In this document: positions 1 through 8,977 of the stretch, one piece after another
Layout: every line of letters starts with the position of its first letter
Numbering within the stretch: position 1 is the stretch's first letter
Source of the DNA: Bacteroidales bacterium
GTDB taxonomy: Bacteria > Bacteroidota > Bacteroidia > Bacteroidales > UBA12077
Direction of reading: 5' to 3'
NCBI GenBank assembly: GCA_030637515.1
Contig: DAOWGM010000002.1
Coordinates: 1-64,000 of the forward strand
DNA length: 64,000 nucleotides
Notes under the pieces: model-generated
Seen by the model: only the letters and a program-made list of their open reading frames with translations
Database searches by the model: none
What the model was told of the DNA's origin: nothing
Program-made: the position numbers and the translations under genes

Positions 1-1
1 A

Positions 2-907
2 ATGGAGCAAGGACTTAAAGTAGTTGCTATTCGTCATCCAATGCCTTATGGTGATTTAGTAGCTCAAAAAGTTCAGCGTTTTGCTACAGTTGAAGATTTA
101 GCTAAGCACAAATGTACTATTGAAGAAATGGAAGAATACGAACCACATGTAACACGTGGAAACGTAATTTATGCTGGTGTTGATTATGAAGCAATTGTTC
201 GCGCTGCAGAAAATGATCCTGATGGTTGTGATGTTATTCTTTGGGATGGTGGAAATAATGATTTCCCATTTTACAAGCCAGATCTAATGGTTACTGTTGT
301 TGATCCACACAGACCAGGTCATGAGTTAGGATACTATCCAGGTGAAGTTACTTTACGTATGGCTGATTATGTTGTAATTAATAAAATGGATTCTGCTGAT
401 GCTGATGCTATTCAAATAGTTCGCGACAATATTGCTAAGGTTAGTCCAAATGCAGTTGTTGTTGATGGAGCTTCTCCACTTACAATTGACAAACCAGAAT
501 TAGTTAGAGGTAAAAAAGTTCTTGTTGTTGAGGATGGACCAACTTTAACTCACGGTGAAATGAAAATTGGTGCTGGAACTGTTGCTGCAAAAAAATGTGG
601 TGCTGGCGAATTAGTTGATCCAAGAGAATATGCTGTTGGTAAATTAGCAGAAACTTTCAAAATTTATCCTAACATTGGAACATTACTTCCAGCAATGGGA
701 TATGGCGATCAGCAAATTAAAGATTTGGAAGCTACAATTGACAACACTCCTTGTGATGTTGTTGTAATTGCTACCCCAATTGATCTTAAGAGACTCATTA
801 AAATAAATAAACCTTCTGTTAAGGTTGGATACGATTTACAAGAAATCGGTACTCCTGATTTAGCACAAGCTGTTAACGAATTTATTAAAAAGAACAATTT
901 AAAATAA
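2..907 (+). CDS. Cyclic 2,3-diphosphoglycerate synthetase-like GTPase (5' partial)
   Basis: This is the C-terminal two thirds of a protein of the cyclic-2,3-diphosphoglycerate synthetase / COG2403 predicted-GTPase family. Conserved blocks visible are VVAIRHPMPYGDL, EEYEPH, YAGVDYE, DVILWDGGNNDFPF, HELGYYPGE, VVINKMD and VVEDGPTLTHG. From memory the family is about 430-450 residues, with a P-loop in the part that lies upstream of this window. The methionine at base 2 is therefore probably internal and the gene continues off the left edge. In archaeal relatives the enzyme makes cyclic 2,3-diphosphoglycerate. In bacteria the role is not established, so only the family is called. A strong intrinsic terminator follows the stop codon by about 20 bases, so this is the last gene of its transcript. 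Confidence 0.85.
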   Translation: MEQGLKVVAIRHPMPYGDLVAQKVQRFATVEDLAKHKCTIEEMEEYEPHVTRGNVIYAGVDYEAIVRAAENDPDGCDVILWDGGNNDFPFYKPDLMVTVVDPHRPGHELGYYPGEVTLRMADYVVINKMDSADADAIQIVRDNIAKVSPNAVVVDGASPLTIDKPELVRGKKVLVVEDGPTLTHGEMKIGAGTVAAKKCGAGELVDPREYAVGKLAETFKIYPNIGTLLPAMGYGDQQIKDLEATIDNTPCDVVVIATPIDLKRLIKINKPSVKVGYDLQEIGTPDLAQAVNEFIKKNNLK

Positions 908-924
908 AATAAATTTATTTGATC

Positions 925-956
925 AAAAAGCTGCCTTCATTGAGGCAGCTTTTTTT
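925..956 (+). terminator. Intrinsic terminator
   Basis: A perfect 8-bp stem (AGCTGCCT at 929-936 with AGGCAGCT at 943-950) encloses a 6-base loop and is followed by a run of T. It lies just after the stop of the GTPase-like gene. Confidence 0.9.
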
Positions 957-991
957 ATTTTGGCATAATTTTAGAATTAACTTTACCGAAA

Positions 992-1022
992 CTTGAAATT
1001 TTACATTTATCTGGTATTTTTG
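992..1022 (+). promoter_or_regulatory. Candidate Bacteroidota-type promoter
   Basis: The -7 element TATTTTTG (1015-1022) fits TAnnTTTG. A CTTG at 992-995 stands in for the -33 TTTG, with a 19-base spacer. It lies 18 bases before the start of the secreted unknown protein at 1041. Confidence 0.5.
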
Positions 1023-1040
1023 TAAAATAAAATAAAATAA

Positions 1041-1649
1041 ATGACTATGAAGAAGATAACTTTAGTTTTTTTGGTGCTATTCTGTGCAATTAACTATGTT
1101 GATGCTCAGGTAATATATCCTGAAGAAACAGATACTACAACTAACCAAGTAGAAAAGGAAAATAACACTTCCGATAAAGAGGAACAAACTGATATTATTT
1201 ATCAGCACGATGGAACAGAGATGAAGGTAAACGTAAAGAAGATTTATCTGAACGATCTTTATTATTCATTACCAGGTGAGACTAAGGTTAATAAAATGGA
1301 TCAACGACTGGTACATAAAATAAAATATAAAACAGGTAAAATTGAAATATTAAATGAGACAGCCCCTGCAGTAAGAGAAGTTGGAGATTACAGAAAAGTG
1401 AAAGTAACCTATAATGAAGAAGAAGTTGAAGGATTAATTGAAGTTGCAAAATTGGAAGCCAAAGCTGAGGGAAGTGATAGAAGATATTCTACTCCAAAAG
1501 CATTAGAAAGAACAGCTGTTATTGTTCTTAGAAGAAAAGCTGCTTTAGTTAACGGAGAAATTGTTTTAATAACTGGTAAAAAAACAAATGTAGCCTTTGG
1601 TGAAATTCCTTCTGTTACATTATATGGTACTGCTTATTCTTATCGATAA
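1041..1649 (+). CDS. Secreted protein of unknown family, paralogue of the gene at 24525-25088
   Basis: The 202-residue product starts with a signal peptide (MKKITLVFLVLFCA..., cleavage probably after VDA). A low-complexity acidic spacer follows (about residues 28-50), then a compact C-terminal domain. I do not recognise a named family. The domain matches the product at 24525-25088 along its length: KIKYKTGKIEI against KIIFSNGRKEV, DVEGL/EVEGL, then an alpha-helical A-xx-LRRKAA-x-x-x-GEIVLITGKK block and a final GTAYSY/GIAYGF. Two in-frame starts exist (1041 and 1047). The second gives the more usual MKK start. It is transcribed alone between two terminators. A structural role in the periplasm or outer membrane is possible but not shown. 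Confidence 0.75.
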   Translation: MTMKKITLVFLVLFCAINYVDAQVIYPEETDTTTNQVEKENNTSDKEEQTDIIYQHDGTEMKVNVKKIYLNDLYYSLPGETKVNKMDQRLVHKIKYKTGKIEILNETAPAVREVGDYRKVKVTYNEEEVEGLIEVAKLEAKAEGSDRRYSTPKALERTAVIVLRRKAALVNGEIVLITGKKTNVAFGEIPSVTLYGTAYSYR

Positions 1650-1666
1650 ATAAAATAAAGAATATG

Positions 1667-1697
1667 AAAAAGGCGATCAATTTGATCGCCTTTTTTT
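1667..1697. terminator. Bidirectional intrinsic terminator
   Basis: GGCGATC (1672-1678) pairs with GATCGCC (1684-1690), with an A run before and a T run after. It serves both the gene ending at 1649 and the convergent acyltransferase gene, whose stop codon (1696-1698) lies inside the T run. Confidence 0.85.
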
Positions 1698-3045
1698 ATT
1701 TTGTGATTGTATCCATCTTAGTGCAGATATAATTATAATTGTCTTTCAAGTCTTGCAAATCTTTATTTTTAAACCATGTTTTAAAAGTAAACCTCATGCG
1801 AGAACAAAGCTTTTTAACCTCAATATAATAGATAAATGCAAATAGGCCTGCAAATGGCAATAAAGCCAATGCTGATAGTTTTAACCACCATGGTTCAGCT
1901 ATAAATGATCCTGCAATTATTAGAATAATGTAGTACAAAGGGAATAGAATTATTGCAATTACATTTCTTACCGAACTTACAAATTGTGGATCTTTAACGT
2001 TTTTAGTTAACCAAACAGGAATTTTATATGGTAAATAATTTATTATACCTCCAATTAAATATATTGGTAGAAATAATAACGCAAATAAAGTTTTTAATAA
2101 TGTACCAAAAACTGAGAAAGGTGCTTTTTGCATTACCCAGTGTCTGAAATTGAGTTTCTTTAATAATTCAGAATATTTTGATGTTTTATCGGCTAATTCT
2201 TTTGTTTCTTCAGGATTGCTTTCAACAAACTCATTTAAATTCTTAATTATATTTTTTTGAGCATAAAATTGATGAGGTTGCTTATTTTCTACTCCCATTT
2301 TCTCAGTCATTTGAGGAAGAAATAAATACCTGATGGAATCAAACATATCATAATATTCTTCATTCTCAATATGAATCATATATTTTTTAAGCTCAGAGGC
2401 AACACGCTCCCTAAGAAGATTCATTCCTCGAGCAGGATGTTTTTTATACTCTTCATAATATTCCGAAACACTTATTGGTTCACCGAAGTTAATAAAAAGC
2501 CTACTTCTGAAATTCGAATAATGACTCCAATCCAAACCTACAGGAACAATCTTAATATCAAGTTTAAAATCATTTGATTCTTCTGCTTCAAAAACAATTC
2601 GTGAAACACCTTTTTTTAGAGTTCTTAACCTTCTAATTCCGGCGTGATTTCCTTCTGGAAGAATTACTAAACCATTTTTATTTTTAAGTACATCAATAGT
2701 TTTTCGAAAAATTGCCTCGTTATTTCCTAAGCTGTCTTTTCCATCTCGAATACGATAAATTGGTAAAATCCGTAGAAATGTAAGAATTTTTGCAATAGCT
2801 GGTTTTTTAAATATATCAGCACGAGCAAGGAATACAGGTTCAGAATCAACTTTTGTAAGAAGAGCCAAAGCATCCATTAAAGCATTCTGATGATTAGGAG
2901 TATATATTATGATTTCATCTTTTGGAATGTTCTTTTTATTATGAATTTTTGTTCTAAAATATGTTGTTGTTACAAAATCAACATAGGGTTTTAAAAATGA
3001 ATAGAAGAAGGAGGATTTCTCAATGTCTTCTCTGTTTACTGCCAT
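1696..3045 (-). CDS. Membrane lysophospholipid/glycerophosphate acyltransferase (PlsC superfamily)
   Basis: The 449-residue protein has a PlsC-type acyltransferase domain in its first half. The catalytic block is NHQNALMD near residues 51-58, an HX5D spacing like that of the glycerol-3-phosphate acyltransferase subgroup rather than the HX4D of classical PlsC. The ILPEGNHAG block further on corresponds to the FPEG substrate-binding motif. The second half holds a helical region and about four hydrophobic segments (around residues 310-340 and 360-405), which anchor it in the inner membrane. Expected role: acylation of a lysophospholipid or glycerol phosphate during membrane lipid synthesis. The acyl acceptor cannot be told from sequence. 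Only 5 bases separate it from the upstream symporter gene, so the two form an operon. Confidence 0.82.
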   Translation of the reverse strand: MAVNREDIEKSSFFYSFLKPYVDFVTTTYFRTKIHNKKNIPKDEIIIYTPNHQNALMDALALLTKVDSEPVFLARADIFKKPAIAKILTFLRILPIYRIRDGKDSLGNNEAIFRKTIDVLKNKNGLVILPEGNHAGIRRLRTLKKGVSRIVFEAEESNDFKLDIKIVPVGLDWSHYSNFRSRLFINFGEPISVSEYYEEYKKHPARGMNLLRERVASELKKYMIHIENEEYYDMFDSIRYLFLPQMTEKMGVENKQPHQFYAQKNIIKNLNEFVESNPEETKELADKTSKYSELLKKLNFRHWVMQKAPFSVFGTLLKTLFALLFLPIYLIGGIINYLPYKIPVWLTKNVKDPQFVSSVRNVIAIILFPLYYIILIIAGSFIAEPWWLKLSALALLPFAGLFAFIYYIEVKKLCSRMRFTFKTWFKNKDLQDLKDNYNYICTKMDTITK

Positions 3046-3050
3046 AAATA

Positions 3051-3998
3051 TTAATTGTTTTTAGATTCTTTTAAAGGTTTTCTGGACCAAAATGCTGCTA
3101 TTCCTAATCCAGATATTATATGCCATATTCCCCAAAGAGCAGCAATAAAAGCCATTCCTCCGAGTCCGTTAAATAATTTTGGATTAAAAATTAAAACAAG
3201 CGCAAGTCCTGAGTTTTGGATACCAGTTTCAATAGTAATGGTTCGAATGTTGTTTTGACTTAGTTTAAAAATTTTTGCAAATGAAAAGCCTGTTGTTAAT
3301 GCAAGTGCATTATGAATTAGTACGATAAGAAAAATTAGATGGACATATTTTACAAAATGGCCCCAATTCAATGATAGTGCGGCAAGAACATAACTAGCAA
3401 ATATTACTATTGAAGCAATTTTAATTGGCTTAACAATTTTTGATGTAATCTTTGGAAATTTATATGAAAATAACATTCCAAATGTTAAAGGAATCCCAAG
3501 TAATATAATCATTGTTTTAAACATTTCGAAAGGATCTATTTCAATTGGGATTAATAAATCTGAGCCTTTAGAATAAAATGCAGCATATATACTTCCCCAA
3601 AATGCAAAATTTAAAGGTGTCATAATTAATGCTGACAAATCGGCAACTGCAGTTAAGCTTACAGAAAGTTCAGTGTTCCCTTTTGCCAATGATGTCATGA
3701 AATTGGAAATATTTCCACCAGGACAAGCAGCAACTAGAATCATCCCAAATGCAATACTTGGCGAAGGATTGATTACTAAAACTAATATTAAAGTTAGAAG
3801 AGGTAAAAGAATAAATTGTGCTGACACTCCAATAATTGCTGATTTTGGTTCTGCAAATACTCGCTTAAAGCGTTCTTTTTTAAGTTCTAAGGCAACACCA
3901 AACATAACAAATGCTAATGTTAGATTTAAGAGAAGTAAGCTTCCTTCATTAAAGTTTAAACGAATATTATCCAGATGTTCCAATGAATCTGCAAACAT
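3051..3998 (-). CDS. Bile acid:sodium symporter family (BASS) transporter
   Basis: This 315-residue integral membrane protein has about nine hydrophobic segments and the hallmarks of the bile acid/sodium symporter family. These are VAACPGGNISNFMTSLAKGN at about residues 89-108 (first unwound helix crossover, sodium and substrate site) and ETGIQNSGLALVLIFNP at about residues 257-273 (second crossover). It would move an organic anion inward with sodium. The substrate cannot be named: bacterial members carry bile acids, pantoate, pyruvate or other acids. It is the first gene of a two-gene operon with the acyltransferase downstream. The 259-base gap before the next gene (3999-4257) is AT-rich, and I see no RNA or repeat in it. 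Confidence 0.88.
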   Translation of the reverse strand: MFADSLEHLDNIRLNFNEGSLLLLNLTLAFVMFGVALELKKERFKRVFAEPKSAIIGVSAQFILLPLLTLILVLVINPSPSIAFGMILVAACPGGNISNFMTSLAKGNTELSVSLTAVADLSALIMTPLNFAFWGSIYAAFYSKGSDLLIPIEIDPFEMFKTMIILLGIPLTFGMLFSYKFPKITSKIVKPIKIASIVIFASYVLAALSLNWGHFVKYVHLIFLIVLIHNALALTTGFSFAKIFKLSQNNIRTITIETGIQNSGLALVLIFNPKLFNGLGGMAFIAALWGIWHIISGLGIAAFWSRKPLKESKNN

Positions 3999-4257
3999 AG
4001 CTTCATGTATAAATGTGGTTAAAAATAATCAAATGAATTTTAAAAAGAAAATTATCCTTTTGTATGCAAGTATTTTAAACATGAAAATAGCTTTTATCTT
4101 TCAAGAATCTGTATTTATACTTATTTTTTTTTATTTAGTCAAAAACTGAATTATATACTCGATATTCTTATTAAAGATTTATATATTTACTTTAACCTAA
4201 ACAGGCAGATAGCCAACCATCTTACTATTTAATAATATTAAAACGATTCGTTAAATA

Positions 4258-4686
4258 GTGGAAAATAAAGAAATATTAAAAGTAATTGAGGATGTATCAG
4301 AGATTCTTTCAATAATGATTGAATTGAAGAATAGTGGGCGATTTAGAGAAGCACTTGAAAAAATTGATGATACCTTACTTAAGTATTTTGACTGTGAAAA
4401 GGATTTTATATATTCTGTTTCAGAGGATTTTTTAATTAATGCCCTTAAACAGAAGAAAGGTCTCAATTCAGAGCAACTTGCCTCGCTAGCAGAATTGTTA
4501 AGCGAAAAAGGAGATATACTTCTTGAACAAAATAATTTAAAAGATAGCCGAAAAGTTCTGAAAAATACTTTGAAGATTTATTATTTCTTAAATGAAGATC
4601 AAGATTTCTTCTCTTTTAAGAATATGAATAAAATGGTGCTGATAAATGATAAATTATCCGGTATTAATCTTAAAATACAATCCTAA
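4258..4686 (+). CDS. Small helical cytosolic protein, DUF6483-like / TPR-like
   Basis: A 142-residue protein with no signal peptide or membrane segment. It is predicted to be all-helical: an N-terminal hydrophobic helix pair (KVIEDVSEILSIMIEL), a GRFREALEKIDDTLL helix that looks like a TPR repeat, and a second repeat around GDILLEQNNLKDSRKVLKNT. From memory this layout resembles DUF6483, a family best known in Firmicutes. That assignment is tentative. The start codon is GTG, since no earlier in-frame ATG exists and the next methionine is at residue 20. Its stop overlaps the stop of the convergent pgi gene within the four bases CTAA, leaving no room for a terminator between the two transcripts. 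Confidence 0.6.
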   Translation: MENKEILKVIEDVSEILSIMIELKNSGRFREALEKIDDTLLKYFDCEKDFIYSVSEDFLINALKQKKGLNSEQLASLAELLSEKGDILLEQNNLKDSRKVLKNTLKIYYFLNEDQDFFSFKNMNKMVLINDKLSGINLKIQS

Positions 4687-5996
4687 ATATTCTCAAAACC
4701 AGGCTTCTTTAATAAAGCAAACATATTATTTTTATATTTCTCTACACCTGGTTGGTCAAAAGGATTAATTTCAAGTAAGTATCCACTTAAAGCACATGAT
4801 TTTTCAAAAAAGTAGATTAGCTGCCCCAAATAATACTCATTTAATTCTGGAATAGTTATTTTTATATTAGGTACATTACCATCGACATGAGCCGAAATAG
4901 TTCCTAATTCAGCCATTTTATTTACAAAATCAAGATTTTTTTCCGATAAGTAATTCAGATTGTCAAAATTCTCTGTATCTGCTGGGATCTTTAGATTGGA
5001 TTTTGTTTTTTCTACTGAGATTATAGTTTCAAAAATATTCCTTAAACCATCTTGAATATATTGACCCATAGAATGAAGATCTGTACTAAAAATTGCGCTT
5101 GCAGGAAAAATTCCTTTATTTTCCTTTCCTTCGCTTTCTCCAAATAACTGTTTCCACCATTCTGAAAAAGAATAAAGTTGCGGATTGAAACTTGCTAGAA
5201 TTTCTGTTGATTTATTTTTAAGGTACAAAGCATGTCTTATAGATGCATATTGATATATGGGATTCTGATTAAAGTTTTTGTTTTGAGCTTTAACCATCAT
5301 TAATTTTGCACCTGACAATAAATTCTCGATATCAAAACCTGCACAAGCAATAGGCAGTAATCCAACAGGTGATAATACAGAATATCTACCTCCGATATTA
5401 TCATCAATAGTAAATGTTTTGTATCCCTCCTTATTAGCAAGTTCTCTTAAAGCACCTTTAAACTTGTCTGTTATTGCAACGATCCTTTTTTGCGCATCGA
5501 TTTTTCCATATTTATTTTCAAGATCTTTTCGAAGAATTCTGAATGCTATTGCAGGTTCTGTTGTTGTTCCTGATTTGGATATTACAACGATGGAATATTG
5601 TTTGTCTTTTAAAAATTCTAACAATTCTGAATGATAATCTTCTGAAAGATTATGCCCGGCAAAAATAATTTGTGGATTTTTGTTAGTTTGTAAATGATCA
5701 AAGCTTCCTGATAATGCTTGAATAATAGCTTTTGAGCCAATAAAAGAACCTCCTATACCAATAATAACAATAATGTCAGAAATCTTTCTTAAATCATCGG
5801 CTGTTTGATTAATTTCAGAGATTATTTCAGTAGAAATTGTTTCAGGTAAATTTATCCAACCAAGAAATTCAGAACCTTTTCCAGTTTTTGAATTTAGCTT
5901 TTTATCTTGTTCTACAACAAGTTTGCTGTAATTTTTAAATTCTTCCTGATTAATAAATGGAAGGGCATTTTTTAAATCAATCTGAAGATTTTTCAT
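4683..5996 (-). CDS. pgi: Glucose-6-phosphate isomerase
   Basis: The cytosolic glycolytic enzyme interconverts glucose 6-phosphate and fructose 6-phosphate. The 437-residue length fits the shorter bacterial form. Phosphosugar-binding blocks are visible: IVIIGIGGSFIGSKAIIQAL (near residues 78-97), VVISKSGTTTEPAIAF, the family signature GGRYSVLSPVGLLP, the catalytic-loop stretch FGESEGKENKG, and a C-terminal FDQPGVEKYK carrying the conserved lysine of the family. It is the last gene of lysS-gpsA-pgi, 22 bases after gpsA, a gene order I know from other Bacteroidota. The operon ends with a stop codon that overlaps the opposing gene rather than with a visible hairpin. Confidence 0.97.
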   Translation of the reverse strand: MKNLQIDLKNALPFINQEEFKNYSKLVVEQDKKLNSKTGKGSEFLGWINLPETISTEIISEINQTADDLRKISDIIVIIGIGGSFIGSKAIIQALSGSFDHLQTNKNPQIIFAGHNLSEDYHSELLEFLKDKQYSIVVISKSGTTTEPAIAFRILRKDLENKYGKIDAQKRIVAITDKFKGALRELANKEGYKTFTIDDNIGGRYSVLSPVGLLPIACAGFDIENLLSGAKLMMVKAQNKNFNQNPIYQYASIRHALYLKNKSTEILASFNPQLYSFSEWWKQLFGESEGKENKGIFPASAIFSTDLHSMGQYIQDGLRNIFETIISVEKTKSNLKIPADTENFDNLNYLSEKNLDFVNKMAELGTISAHVDGNVPNIKITIPELNEYYLGQLIYFFEKSCALSGYLLEINPFDQPGVEKYKNNMFALLKKPGFENI

Positions 5997-6018
5997 GACA
6001 AACAGGATTAGAGAGGTA

Positions 6019-7014
6019 TTATCTTAAATTTTCGGTTAATAGTTTAATTTCAATAGCCGGTGAAATTTTTTCGTAAAGAATATTGTAAACTGCTTCTGTT
6101 ATTGGCATGTTAACCAAATATTTCTTATTTATTTCAATGATAGATTTAACAGCATAATATCCTTCAGCAATCATATTCATCTCAAGCTGAGCTGATTTAA
6201 CAGAATATCCTTTGCCAATCATATTTCCAAAAGTACGATTCCTGCTAAATTGAGAATATGCAGTAACCATTAAATCACCTAAATATGCAGAGCTTTTAAT
6301 ATCACGTGTAATTGGATGAACTGCATCAACAAATCGTTTTATTTCTTGAATGGCATTTGAAATAAGTACAGCATTAAAGTTATCGCCATAACCTAAACCA
6401 TGACAAATTCCGGCTGCAATTGCAAAAACATTCTTTAGAACAGCGGAATATTCGGTTCCGTAAATATCATCTGAAATACTTGTTTTTACATGCGAAGTAC
6501 TTAATAAATCGGCAACTATTCGTGCATTTTTTAAATCTTGAGATGCAATAGTTAAATAAGATAATCTTTCCAACGCAACTTCTTCGGCATGACATGGTCC
6601 TGAAATAACAGCAAATGAATTGAACGGTACATTGTAAACCTGATTGAAAAATTCTGCAATAATAAGGTTGTCGTCAGGTACAATTCCTTTAATGGCGGAA
6701 ACAATAATTTTATTGCTTATATCTATTTTTGAATCTTGAAGAGCATCTTTTAAAAAGGCAGATGGTATTGCAAATATTATAATATCTGCATTTTCAACTG
6801 TCTGACTGACATCACTATAAAGTTCAATTTTATTAGTGTCCAGCGTTACTGCGCTTAAGTAGAAATTATTATGTTTATGTTCTTTAATAAACTTAATCTT
6901 TTCTTTACTTCTCATGTACCAGTTGATTTCATCAACATTTTCGAGAAGCATTTTTATGATTGCTGTTGCCCAGCTACCACCTCCTAATATTGCAACTTTT
7001 GGTTTCTGACTCAT
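6019..7014 (-). CDS. gpsA: Glycerol-3-phosphate dehydrogenase [NAD(P)+]
   Basis: It reduces dihydroxyacetone phosphate to sn-glycerol 3-phosphate, the backbone for phospholipid synthesis. The 331-residue protein starts with the Rossmann motif VAILGGGSWATAI (residues 8-20). Further family blocks are IIFAIPSAFL, the catalytic-lysine block VSAIKGI, SGPCHAEEV, and LKNVFAIAAGICHGLGYGDN, followed by a helical C-terminal domain containing YLGDLMVTAYSQFSRNR. It sits 5 bases after lysS and 22 bases before pgi in one operon. It is complete and ordinary for the family. Confidence 0.97.
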   Translation of the reverse strand: MSQKPKVAILGGGSWATAIIKMLLENVDEINWYMRSKEKIKFIKEHKHNNFYLSAVTLDTNKIELYSDVSQTVENADIIIFAIPSAFLKDALQDSKIDISNKIIVSAIKGIVPDDNLIIAEFFNQVYNVPFNSFAVISGPCHAEEVALERLSYLTIASQDLKNARIVADLLSTSHVKTSISDDIYGTEYSAVLKNVFAIAAGICHGLGYGDNFNAVLISNAIQEIKRFVDAVHPITRDIKSSAYLGDLMVTAYSQFSRNRTFGNMIGKGYSVKSAQLEMNMIAEGYYAVKSIIEINKKYLVNMPITEAVYNILYEKISPAIEIKLLTENLR

Positions 7015-7019
7015 TCAGA

Positions 7020-8750
7020 TTATTTAATATTTTCAATCCAGGTTTTCACATCATCCTGACTCGGATTTTGCAAACCTAATTTATGCTTTTTATTTGTACC
7101 ACACAATTTTTGATGTAAAGCTCCAGGACTAACTCCTTTCATGCTATCGACTGTTAAGTATCCTGATTTCTGAACTACAGGAACCCATTCTTCAGAAATT
7201 CCAATTTCTGTATAAGCAGAAACATCATCTTTCAGAGTTTTCTTTTCAGGGCGCATTTGCGGGAAAAATAATACATCCTGAATTGATGGAGAATTTGTCA
7301 TGATCATTGCTAAACGATCTATTCCTATTCCCAAACCTGATGTAGGAGGCATACCATACTCAATCGCTCTTAAGAAATCTTCGTCAAGCATCATTGCTTC
7401 TTCGTCGCCACGTTTCCCAAGAACTAATTGTTGCTCGAAACGTTCGCGCTGATCAATAGGATCATTTAACTCAGAATATGCATTACAAATCTCTTTACCA
7501 TTACAAATTGCTTCAAAACGTTCAACTAAACCATCAACACTTCTGTGTTTTTTAGCCAAAGGAGACATTTCAATTGGGTAATCAGTAATAAATGTTGGTT
7601 GAATCAATTTTGATTCACACATTTCACCAAATATTTCATCGATGAGTTTTCCTTTACCCATTGTTTCATCAACTGGAACTTCAAGTTTTTGAGCAGTTTC
7701 AAAAAGCTCTTTTTCGTCCATTTTCGAAATGTCTATTCCGGTAAATTCCTGAATAGCTTCAAACATGGTATATCGTTTCCATGGTCGTTGGAAATTTATT
7801 TTATTTTCACCAACCTGAACTTCAGTTGTGCCATGAATATCCATGGCGATTTTCTCAACCATTTCTTCAACGGTTTCCATCATCCAATTATAATCCTTAT
7901 AAGCAACATAAAGCTCCATTTGTGTAAATTCAGGATTATGAAAACGGCTCATGCCTTCGTTACGGAAGTCTTTTGCAAACTCATAAACACCATCAAAACC
8001 ACCAACGATTAATCTTTTCAAATAAAGTTCATTTGCAATTCTTAAATATAATGTTTGATCCAATGTGTTATGATATGTTTTAAATGGGCGTGCAGCTGCT
8101 CCTCCATATAAAGGTTGTAATACTGGTGTTTCAACTTCAAGATAACCTTTGCCATTTAAATACTCACGCATGGAGTTAGTAAGCTTTGTTCTTTTTATAA
8201 ATGCTTCTTTCACATCTGGATTTACAATTAAATCAAGATGACGTTGACGATAACGTTGATCAGGATCTGAAAAAGCATCATAAGTTTTTCCGTCTTTTTC
8301 CTTTACAATTGGAAGTGGTCTTACCGATTTACTTAAAATGGTATATTCAGTAACATTAACAGATATTTCACCAACCTGAGTTATAAATACATTTCCTTTA
8401 ACTCCAATAATATCGCCAATATCTAAAAGCTTTTTAAATACTGTATTGTATAACGTTTTGTCTTCTCCTTCACAAATATTGTCACGCTTGAAATAAACCT
8501 GAATTTTCCCTTTGTCATCCTGTAACTCAACAAATGAAGCACTTCCCATAATTCTTCTGGTCATAATTCTTCCTGCAATGCACACTTCTTGCAGATTATT
8601 TTTCTCAGCATCGTATTTTGAAAGTATTTCTTGTGATGAAGTATTAACATCATATTTTGCAGCAGGATATGGATTAATACCCAGTTTTCTTAATTCTTCA
8701 AGTGATTGTCGGCGAATAACTTCTTGTTCGCTTAAGTCTAAATTTATCAT
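7020..8750 (-). CDS. lysS: Lysyl-tRNA synthetase, class II, with C-terminal extension
   Basis: It charges tRNA-Lys. The 576-residue protein has an N-terminal OB-fold anticodon-binding domain ([20 protein letters not shown] near residues 60-79). The class II catalytic core follows: motif 2 in [18 protein letters not shown] and motif 3 in [13 protein letters not shown]. The core would end near residue 505. About 70 extra residues follow ([15 protein letters not shown] to the end). I recall such a tail as usual in Bacteroidota lysyl-tRNA synthetases, so it is not an assembly artefact. It is the first gene of lysS-gpsA-pgi and has a good -7 promoter element 38 bases upstream of the start. Confidence 0.97.
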   Translation of the reverse strand: MINLDLSEQEVIRRQSLEELRKLGINPYPAAKYDVNTSSQEILSKYDAEKNNLQEVCIAGRIMTRRIMGSASFVELQDDKGKIQVYFKRDNICEGEDKTLYNTVFKKLLDIGDIIGVKGNVFITQVGEISVNVTEYTILSKSVRPLPIVKEKDGKTYDAFSDPDQRYRQRHLDLIVNPDVKEAFIKRTKLTNSMREYLNGKGYLEVETPVLQPLYGGAAARPFKTYHNTLDQTLYLRIANELYLKRLIVGGFDGVYEFAKDFRNEGMSRFHNPEFTQMELYVAYKDYNWMMETVEEMVEKIAMDIHGTTEVQVGENKINFQRPWKRYTMFEAIQEFTGIDISKMDEKELFETAQKLEVPVDETMGKGKLIDEIFGEMCESKLIQPTFITDYPIEMSPLAKKHRSVDGLVERFEAICNGKEICNAYSELNDPIDQRERFEQQLVLGKRGDEEAMMLDEDFLRAIEYGMPPTSGLGIGIDRLAMIMTNSPSIQDVLFFPQMRPEKKTLKDDVSAYTEIGISEEWVPVVQKSGYLTVDSMKGVSPGALHQKLCGTNKKHKLGLQNPSQDDVKTWIENIK

Positions 8751-8787
8751 ACAAATTCAATATTTAACATATTTCAAAAAAACAGTG

Positions 8788-8795
8788 CAAAGATA
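8788..8795 (-). promoter_or_regulatory. -7 element for the lysS-gpsA-pgi operon
   Basis: Read on the minus strand this is TATCTTTG, followed by C, an exact TAnnTTTG match 38 bases before the lysS start. No clear TTTG is seen at -33. Confidence 0.55.
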
Positions 8796-8914
8796 AAACT
8801 AAATCTTAAAATATATGGATTACTTATATATTTGGTTTGAAATTCATGAAAATTTATATTGATCTAATAATCAAACAAGATGATTGGATTCTAATTTTAT
8901 TATAGATAATCGTA

Positions 8915-8944
8915 ATTGTTTTTATTTAGAATAATTTAATTTTG
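8915..8944 (+). promoter_or_regulatory. Promoter for lipA-lipB
   Basis: The -7 element TAATTTTG (8937-8944) fits TAnnTTTG. ATTG at 8915-8918, 18 bases upstream, is a near match to the -33 element. It lies 33 bases before the lipA start. Confidence 0.6.
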
Positions 8945-8966
8945 CAGATAATCTATTGATTTTATT

Positions 8967-8973
8967 AAGGAGG
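8967..8973 (+). promoter_or_regulatory. Unusually strong Shine-Dalgarno sequence before lipA
   Basis: AAGGAGG lies 4 bases before the ATG at 8978. Most starts in this window have no recognisable ribosome-binding sequence, so this match stands out and fixes the lipA start. Confidence 0.6.
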
Positions 8974-8977
8974 GGAT

